Shown here: positions 58,741 through 64,000 of the stretch, in pieces
How positions within the stretch are numbered: the stretch's first letter is position 1
Layout of the letters: the number at the start of each line of letters is the position of its first letter
Source of the DNA: Pseudomonas sp. CCC3.1
Lineage (GTDB): Bacteria; Pseudomonadota; Gammaproteobacteria; Pseudomonadales; Pseudomonadaceae
Length of the DNA: 64,000 nt
Reading direction: 5' to 3'
Assembly (NCBI RefSeq): GCF_034347405.1
Contig: NZ_CP133778.1
Coordinates: forward strand, 2,232,001 to 2,296,000
The notes under the pieces: generated by a model
What the model was told of the DNA's origin: nothing
The model's database searches: none
Seen by the model: only the letters and a program-made list of their open reading frames with translations
Program-made: the position numbers and the translations under genes

Positions 58741-59547
58741 TTAGCTTTTGTCGCCGATTTTGTACAGGCGGGTCAGCGGGGTTTTGGTGGTTGGGCCGAA
58801 CCAGGCGTCATAAATGCCTTGTGCCTTGCCGTCCGCTTCAAGCTCGGTAAGGGTTTCGTTGACCACGTCGGTCAAGCGTGCCTCACCTTTTGGAATACCG
58901 ACGCCGATCAGGTCATTGGAGATGGTGAACGGCGGGACTTCGTACTTGTCCTTGTCCGGCACATTGGCCAGCAAACCGATCAATTTCGGGCCGTCCTGAG
59001 TAATGGCTTGAACGTTGCCGTTGCGCAGGGCAGTGAAGGCGAATGGGGTGTCATCGTAGGCAACCACTTTGGCGCCCGGGAACTTCTCGCGCAGCACGCC
59101 TTCGTTGACCGTGCCTTTGTCGACGCCAACGCGCCATGTGTTCAGATCAGCCTCGGATTTGAGGGTGCCTTTTTTGACGATGAACTGCTGGCCCGAGGCG
59201 AAGTACGGAATGCTGAAGTTCACTTGCTCGGCGCGTTCCGGGGTGATGGTGAAGTTCGCCAGCACCAGATCGACCTTGTTCGCCACCAGCAACGGTACGC
59301 GGTTGGCCGGGTTGGTCGGTTGCAGTTGCAGTTTCACGCCCAGCTTGTCGGCAATGGCCTTGGCGTAGTCCACGTCCAGACCTTCAATCTGCTTGCTTTT
59401 AGCGTCAACAAAACCAAACGGCGGGTTGCTGTCAAACGAAGCCACGCGCAGAACGCCAGACTTTTTGATGTCATCCAGACGGTCAGCGTGGGCCAGACCC
59501 GACAAAACAGCCAGGGTCAGAGCGGTGAGGGCAGTGAGTTTTTTCAT
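58741..59547 (-). CDS. Amino-acid ABC transporter substrate-binding protein
   Basis: 268 residues with a signal peptide (LTALTALTLAVLSGLAHADR). The mature protein is a family 3 binding protein with IKKSGVLRVASFDSNPPFGF, VDAKSKQIEGLDVDYAKAIA and LANFTITPERAEQVNFSIPY motifs. It binds the amino acid in the periplasm and hands it to the permeases. It is the first gene of a three-gene unit, preceded by a REP palindrome that may end transcription from the oligopeptide operon. Confidence 0.92.
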   Translation of the reverse strand: MKKLTALTALTLAVLSGLAHADRLDDIKKSGVLRVASFDSNPPFGFVDAKSKQIEGLDVDYAKAIADKLGVKLQLQPTNPANRVPLLVANKVDLVLANFTITPERAEQVNFSIPYFASGQQFIVKKGTLKSEADLNTWRVGVDKGTVNEGVLREKFPGAKVVAYDDTPFAFTALRNGNVQAITQDGPKLIGLLANVPDKDKYEVPPFTISNDLIGVGIPKGEARLTDVVNETLTELEADGKAQGIYDAWFGPTTKTPLTRLYKIGDKS

Positions 59548-59658
59548 TTCGTTCTCATCATGAGTTAGAAGATTTATGACGAGAGTCTTGCAGGAAAATT
59601 AGCCTTTAAAAAAGAATATAAAACGATTTAAATATTCCTTTTGGGTATATTAGGCCCC

Positions 59659-59725
59659 TGTAGGAGCGAGCTTGCCTCGCGATCTTTTGATCTTTAAAAG
59701 ATCGCGAGGCAAGCTCGCTCCTACA
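59659..59725. repeat. REP palindrome
   Basis: A 67-bp near-perfect palindrome (TGTAGGAGCGAGCTTGCCTC...gaggcaagctcgctcctaca) around GATCTTTTGATCTTTAAAAGATC. Same family as 24436-24503, likely terminating yejF-type transcription, which ends nine bases away. Confidence 0.85.
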
Positions 59726-59733
59726 AGGCGTTT

Positions 59734-61338
59734 TTATGCCAGCGCCACCTCTGCATGAACCGTCTTCAAACTACTGGCCTGCAACAGCTCCTGGGTATAC
59801 GCATGCTGCGGGTTTTCGAATATCGACTGCGCATCGCCTTGTTCCACCACTTTGCCGTCCTTGATCACGATCATGTCGTGGGCCAAGGCATGCACCACTG
59901 CCAGGTCATGGCTGATAAACAGGTAGGTCAGACCATGCCGGGTTTGCAAGTCGCGCAGCAGGTCGACCACTTGTTTTTGCACGGTGCGGTCCAGTGCCGA
60001 GGTCGGTTCGTCGAGCAAAATCAGCGCTGGCTCCATGATCAAGGCTCGGGCAATGGAGATACGCTGGCGCTGCCCACCCGAGAATTCGTGCGGGTAACGA
60101 TGCCGGCTTTCGGGGTCGAGCCCGACCTCTTGGAGCACGCGAATCACTGCGTCTTCACGCTCTTGCACAGTGCCGATATCGTGGGCCAGCAGGCCTTCGC
60201 TGATGATCTGTTGCACCGACATGCGCGGGCTAAGGCTGCCAAACGGGTCTTGAAACACTACCTGCATTTGCCGCCGCAGCGGGCGCAACAGGTCCTGGCT
60301 GAGCATATTGAGCTGTTTGTTGCCAAAGCGAATATCACCCTGCGAATCCACCAGCCGCAAAATGGCCTGGCCGAGGGTCGATTTGCCTGAGCCGGACTCG
60401 CCGACAATGCCCAGGGTTTTGCCTTTTTTCAGCTCAAAGCTGACTCCGTCCACCGCCTTGACGTAATGCCGCTCGCGGCTGAACAGCGGCTTGGGCAGGG
60501 GGAACCAGACTTTCAGGTTGTCGACTTCCAGCAGGTTATGCCGGTAGTCGCAAGGCACCGGGCTGCCGCTGGGTTCGGCTTCGATCAGCATGCGGCTGTA
60601 AGGGTGCAGCGGGGTGCGAAACAGGTCTTCGCAACTGGCTTGCTCGACGATCTCGCCACCGCGCATCACGCACACCCGCTGAGCGATTTTGCGCACCAGG
60701 TTGAGGTCGTGGCTGATCAATAACAACGACATGCCGAGGCGCTGTTGCAGGTCGATCAGCAGTTCGAGAATTTTTTGCTGCACGGTCACGTCCAGTGCCG
60801 TGGTCGGTTCGTCAGCAATCAACAGCTCCGGCTCGTTGGCCAGCGCCATGGCGATCATTACCCGTTGCCGCTGGCCACCGGACAATTGATGCGGATAGGC
60901 ATTAAGGCGTTTTTCCGGGTCGCGTATGCCCACCAGATTCAGCAACTCCAGGGTACGGACACGGGCGGCACGGTTTTTCAGGCCTTTGTGGGTGATGAGG
61001 ATTTCGCTGATTTGCTTTTGCACGGTGTGCAGCGGGTTAAGCGAGGTCATCGGCTCCTGGAAAATCATCGCGATGCGGTTACCGCGCAGGCTGCGCAATT
61101 GGCTGTCACTGGCGGTGACCAGGTCAGTGCCGTCATAGCGAATGCTGCCTTGAGTCTGCACGTCTTTGCCGGGCAACAGGCGCAGGATCGAGTGGGCGGT
61201 CACGGATTTTCCCGATCCCGATTCACCCACCAGTGCCAGGCATTCGCCACGGCGGATGTCGAGGTTGAGCCCGTGCACGACTTCTCGCCCGCCGAAACCC
61301 ACGCGCAAGTTACGTATTTCAATCAATGTGTCGTTCAT
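59734..61338 (-). CDS. yejF: Oligopeptide ABC transporter ATPase, duplicated (YejF-type)
   Basis: 534 residues from ATG 61338. Two complete ATPase halves: Walker A GESGSGKS occurs near residues 37-44 and again about 320-327; signatures LSGGQRQRVMIAMALANEPE and FSGGQRQRISIARALIMEPA are followed by Walker B segments ELLIADEPTT and LILLDEPTSAL. The duplicated layout is YejF-like. It powers import of oligopeptides, including antibacterial microcin C-type compounds in E. coli. It starts one base after yejE stops. Confidence 0.93.
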   Translation of the reverse strand: MNDTLIEIRNLRVGFGGREVVHGLNLDIRRGECLALVGESGSGKSVTAHSILRLLPGKDVQTQGSIRYDGTDLVTASDSQLRSLRGNRIAMIFQEPMTSLNPLHTVQKQISEILITHKGLKNRAARVRTLELLNLVGIRDPEKRLNAYPHQLSGGQRQRVMIAMALANEPELLIADEPTTALDVTVQQKILELLIDLQQRLGMSLLLISHDLNLVRKIAQRVCVMRGGEIVEQASCEDLFRTPLHPYSRMLIEAEPSGSPVPCDYRHNLLEVDNLKVWFPLPKPLFSRERHYVKAVDGVSFELKKGKTLGIVGESGSGKSTLGQAILRLVDSQGDIRFGNKQLNMLSQDLLRPLRRQMQVVFQDPFGSLSPRMSVQQIISEGLLAHDIGTVQEREDAVIRVLQEVGLDPESRHRYPHEFSGGQRQRISIARALIMEPALILLDEPTSALDRTVQKQVVDLLRDLQTRHGLTYLFISHDLAVVHALAHDMIVIKDGKVVEQGDAQSIFENPQHAYTQELLQASSLKTVHAEVALA

Positions 61339-61339
61339 G

Positions 61340-62362
61340 TCAGCTCCGAGGATCAAAGGCATCGCGGCAGGCTTCGCCGATAAACACCAGTAGCGACAAA
61401 ATCAGTGCCAGCGCACAGAACGCGGTCAGGCCCAGCCAAGGGGCTTGCAGGTTGCGTTTGGCCTGGCCGATCAACTCGCCCAGCGAGGCGGTGCCCGGCG
61501 GCATGCCGAAGCCCAGAAAGTCCAGGGCGGTGAGGGTGGCAATCGCACCGGTCAAAATGAACGGCAAGTAGGTCAGGGTCGAGGTCATGGCGTTGGGCAG
61601 AATGTGCCGACGCATCAGTGCGCCATTGGTCAGGCCCAATGCCCGCGCGGCTTTTACATATTCCAGGTTGCGGCCGCGCAAGAACTCGGCGCGCACCACG
61701 TCCACCAGTGCCAGCCAGCTGAACAGCGCCATGATCCCCAGCAGCCACCAGAAACTCGGGGCCACGAACCCCGACAGAATGATCAGCAAATACAGCACCG
61801 GCAGCCCGGCCCAGACTTCTTGCACGCGCTGGCCGATCAGGTCCACTAGCCCGCCATAAAAACCCTGCAAGGCCCCGGCGGTAATTCCGATCAAAGCGCT
61901 GATAGCGGTGAGGATCAGCGCAAACAGGATGGAAATCCGTGCGCCGAAAATCACCCGTGCCAGCACGTCGCGCGCCTGTTCGTCGGTGCCCAGCCAGTTG
62001 CTTGCGGTCGGTGGGCTGGGCGCGGGTTCTTTGAGGTCGTAGTTAACGGTGTCGTAGCTGAACGGGATGGGCGCGAAGAGCATCCAGCCGCCCTGGTCAG
62101 CGATCAACTTGCGCACGTAGTCGCTGCTGTAATCGGGCTCGAAGGGCAGTTCGCCGCCGAAGTCGGTTTCGGTGTAATGGGCCACAATCGGAAAGTACCA
62201 ATGGTCTTTGTAATGCACTGCCAGCGGCTTGTCGTTGGCGATCAGTTCGCCGCCCAGGCACACCACGAACAGGCCGACAAACAGCCACAGTGACCACCAG
62301 CCACGGCGATTGGCCTTGAAGTGAGCGAGGCGGCGACGGCCCAGTGGAGAGAGGGTAAACAT
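61340..62362 (-). CDS. yejE: Oligopeptide ABC transporter permease YejE
   Basis: 340 residues from ATG 62362. N-terminal FTLSPLGRRRLAHFKANRRG followed by a membrane segment, a periplasmic region containing YKDHWYFPIVAHYTETDFGG, then the permease core with the EAA loop YVKAARALGLTNGALMRRHI and LPNAM. This N-terminal YKD...ETDFGG region is YejE-specific. Its start overlaps the yejB stop by one or more bases, so the operon is tightly packed. Confidence 0.92.
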   Translation of the reverse strand: MFTLSPLGRRRLAHFKANRRGWWSLWLFVGLFVVCLGGELIANDKPLAVHYKDHWYFPIVAHYTETDFGGELPFEPDYSSDYVRKLIADQGGWMLFAPIPFSYDTVNYDLKEPAPSPPTASNWLGTDEQARDVLARVIFGARISILFALILTAISALIGITAGALQGFYGGLVDLIGQRVQEVWAGLPVLYLLIILSGFVAPSFWWLLGIMALFSWLALVDVVRAEFLRGRNLEYVKAARALGLTNGALMRRHILPNAMTSTLTYLPFILTGAIATLTALDFLGFGMPPGTASLGELIGQAKRNLQAPWLGLTAFCALALILSLLVFIGEACRDAFDPRS

Positions 62363-63432
62363 CAGGCAGTCCTCGCCGAGAAGTCGATACGGGGGTCGAG
62401 CAGGGTGTAGCAAATGTCGCCGATCAACTTGATCAGCAGCCCGAACAGGGTGAACAGGAACAACGTGCCGAACACCACCGGGTAGTCGCGTGACACGGCC
62501 GCTTCGTAGCTCATGCGGCCGATGCCGTCGAGGTTGAAGATGGTTTCGATCAACAAAGAACCGGCGAAAAATACTTCGATCAGCGCCTGGGGAATGCCAG
62601 CCACCACCAGCAGCATGGCGTTGCGCAGCACATGCCCGTACAGCACTCGCTGTTCAGTCAGGCCCTTGGCCCGTGCGGTGACCACGTATTGGCGGCTGAT
62701 CTCGTTGAGGAAACTGTTTTTGGTGAGGATGGTCAGCGTGGCGAAACCGCCGATTACCAGTGCGCTGACCGGCAATACCATGTGCCACAGGTAATCCGCG
62801 ATTTTGCCGAAAAAGCTCAGGCTGTCGAAGTCATCCGACACCAGCCCCTGAATCGGAAACCAGCTCACATAACTGCCACCGGCGAACACCACGATCAGCA
62901 AAATGGCGAACAGAAACGCGGGCATGGCATAGCCAATGATGATCGCGGTGCTGGTCCACATATCAAATGCGCTGCCGTTGTGAATCGCCTTGCGGATGCC
63001 CAGCGGGATCGAGATCAGGTAGGTGATGAGGGTGGCCCAGAACCCCAGCGAAATGGTCACCGGCAACTTTTGCAGGATCAGGTCTGTGACCGAGGATCCG
63101 CGAAAGAAACTGTTGCCGAAATCCAGTTGTGCGTAGTTCTTGAGCATCAGCCACAAGCGCTCATGCATGGGTTTGTCGAAACCGTAATGCTTGGTGATTT
63201 CTTCGATCAGCGCCGGGTCCAGGCCCCGGCTGCTGCGGCTGGCGCCTGCACTGTGGGCGGCCATTTCGCCGCCGCCACCACCGACTGAGGCGCCACTGAA
63301 CCCCTGCAAGCGGGCAATGGCTTGATCCACCGGGCCACCGGGGGCGGCCTGTACGATCAAAAAGTTGACCACCAGGATGCACAGCAGGGTGGGGATGATG
63401 AGTAATAAGCGACGACTGATGTAATGCAGCAT
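62362..63432 (-). CDS. yejB: Oligopeptide ABC transporter permease YejB
   Basis: 356 residues from ATG 63432. The N-terminal MLHYISRRLLLIIPTLLCIL helix, the extended periplasmic loop ALIEEITKHYGFDKPMHERL, and the EAA-like segment YVVTARAKGLTEQRVLYGHV followed by LRNAM are characteristic of YejB. Residues about 50-70 contain a Gly/Ser/Ala-rich stretch (GASVGGGGGEMAAHSAGASR) that looks like a flexible insert. It partners YejE in the membrane channel. Confidence 0.92.
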   Translation of the reverse strand: MLHYISRRLLLIIPTLLCILVVNFLIVQAAPGGPVDQAIARLQGFSGASVGGGGGEMAAHSAGASRSSRGLDPALIEEITKHYGFDKPMHERLWLMLKNYAQLDFGNSFFRGSSVTDLILQKLPVTISLGFWATLITYLISIPLGIRKAIHNGSAFDMWTSTAIIIGYAMPAFLFAILLIVVFAGGSYVSWFPIQGLVSDDFDSLSFFGKIADYLWHMVLPVSALVIGGFATLTILTKNSFLNEISRQYVVTARAKGLTEQRVLYGHVLRNAMLLVVAGIPQALIEVFFAGSLLIETIFNLDGIGRMSYEAAVSRDYPVVFGTLFLFTLFGLLIKLIGDICYTLLDPRIDFSARTA

Positions 63433-63433
63433 C

Positions 63434-64000
63434 TCAATTCCCCTTCGACAATGCGCTGGCCTTGCCAACGGCGGCATTGGTTTGCGCGGTTTTGCTGACT
63501 TCCCACCAGGTGTCCAGGCCCTCGTCGTACTTGGGCTCAAGTGCCGGGCGGCCGAAACGGTTCTGGTACACGGTGGGAGTCCCTACCGAGTAGTAGTTGG
63601 GGATCATGTAGTAACCCCACTGCAACACCCGGTCGAGGGCGCGGGCGTAGTGCACCATTTCTTCGCGGCTGTTGGCCTGCACCAGCCCGTCGAGCAAGGT
63701 GTCGACCGCCGGATCACGCAGTACAAAAGCGTTGGAGGCACCGGGCTGGGTGGCGCTGCGCGAGCCGTACATGTCGTACATTTCACGGCCCGGCGAGACG
63801 ATGGGCTGGCCGCTGCGCGGAAAGCCGACCACGATCATGTCGTAGTCGCGGGCGTTGAGGCGGTTGATGTACTGCGCGGAGTCGATCTTGCGGATGTCCA
63901 TGTTGATACCGATCTGCGCCAGGGTGCGCTTGTAGGGCAGGATCATCCGGTCAAAGCCGCCTTGGCCATCCAGAAAGGTAAAGCTCAGTTGCTGGCCCTG
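63434..64000 (-). CDS. yejA: Oligopeptide ABC transporter substrate-binding protein YejA, C-terminal part (cut by window end)
   Basis: The frame is open on the minus strand from 64000 to the stop at 63434. It reads MILPYKRTLAQIGINMDIRK, then YDMIVVGFPRSGQPIVSPGR and GYYMIPNYYSVGTPTVYQNR, the C-terminal lobe of a family 5 (SBP_bac_5) binding protein of YejA type. It ends one base before yejB begins. The rest of the gene, including its signal peptide, lies beyond the window. It captures oligopeptides in the periplasm. Confidence 0.9.
   Translation of the reverse strand, partial: QGQQLSFTFLDGQGGFDRMILPYKRTLAQIGINMDIRKIDSAQYINRLNARDYDMIVVGFPRSGQPIVSPGREMYDMYGSRSATQPGASNAFVLRDPAVDTLLDGLVQANSREEMVHYARALDRVLQWGYYMIPNYYSVGTPTVYQNRFGRPALEPKYDEGLDTWWEVSKTAQTNAAVGKASALSKGN

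Noticed and set aside
1..64000. Search for CRISPR arrays, tRNA, rRNA, prophage or transposase genes
   Set aside because: No direct-repeat array with spacers, no cloverleaf-like or rRNA motifs and no integrase/transposase sequence were recognised.

Overview
The window is a gamma-proteobacterial chromosome segment, almost certainly Pseudomonas. The evidence is the gene families and their protein sequences (OprD porin, ferulate/vanillate genes, membrane glucose dehydrogenase, Mqo, UPF0149), the codon use, and the many Pseudomonas-type REP palindromes between genes. It carries no rRNA, tRNA, CRISPR array, phage or insertion-sequence gene that I can see. Species cannot be fixed by reading alone.

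Layout. (1) 1-10291, minus strand: a nine-gene operon for trimethylamine (TMA) and dimethylamine (DMA) oxidation with its folate C1 branch. In transcription order: DmmA-like protein, ferredoxin-type reductase, DUF3445 haem N-demethylase, GcvT-like protein, purU, tmm, tdm (DUF1989-GcvT), an APC permease and folD (cut by the window edge). (2) 10495-13012, plus strand: a divergent soluble histidine kinase, a NarL-type response regulator and an orphan PAS-PAS protein; tandem operator-like repeats lie in the shared promoter region. (3) 13081-24410: ferulate catabolism, with an MhpT-type transporter, OprD porin, MarR regulator and ech-vdh-fcs-aat-acd; a 449-bp MITE-like element sits beside the MarR gene. 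(4) 24866-29279: vanillate module, with a VanK-type transporter, vanR and vanAB, and four TGGATCCA-centred palindromes that look like VanR operators. (5) 29605-40836: mqo, a CAP-domain protein, GNAT, UPF0149, small hypotheticals, TetR, gcd, a threonine dehydratase-like enzyme, a MocR regulator and a small ORF. (6) 40852-50118: a potassium channel, then NiCoT nickel transporter, urea transporter and ureABCEFGD on the minus strand; the urease looks Yersinia/Brucella-type rather than standard Pseudomonas-type. (7) 50665-57201: FUSC membrane protein, a candidate sRNA, LysR, and a tripartite MFS-HlyD-OMF efflux system. (8) 57251-64000: a polar amino-acid ABC importer without a local ATPase, and a yejABEF-type oligopeptide ABC importer cut by the right edge.

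How it works together. Region 1 predicts TMA to TMAO (Tmm), TMAO to DMA plus formaldehyde (Tdm), DMA to methylamine plus formaldehyde (haem demethylase with reductase), then formaldehyde via tetrahydrofolate (GcvT domains, FolD, PurU) to formate. Regions 3-4 convert ferulate to vanillin, vanillate and protocatechuate, the last step (VanAB) also releasing formaldehyde. Region 6 couples urea and nickel uptake to ammonia release. The most distinctive and least described part is the regulatory block 10292-13012 facing the methylamine operon.
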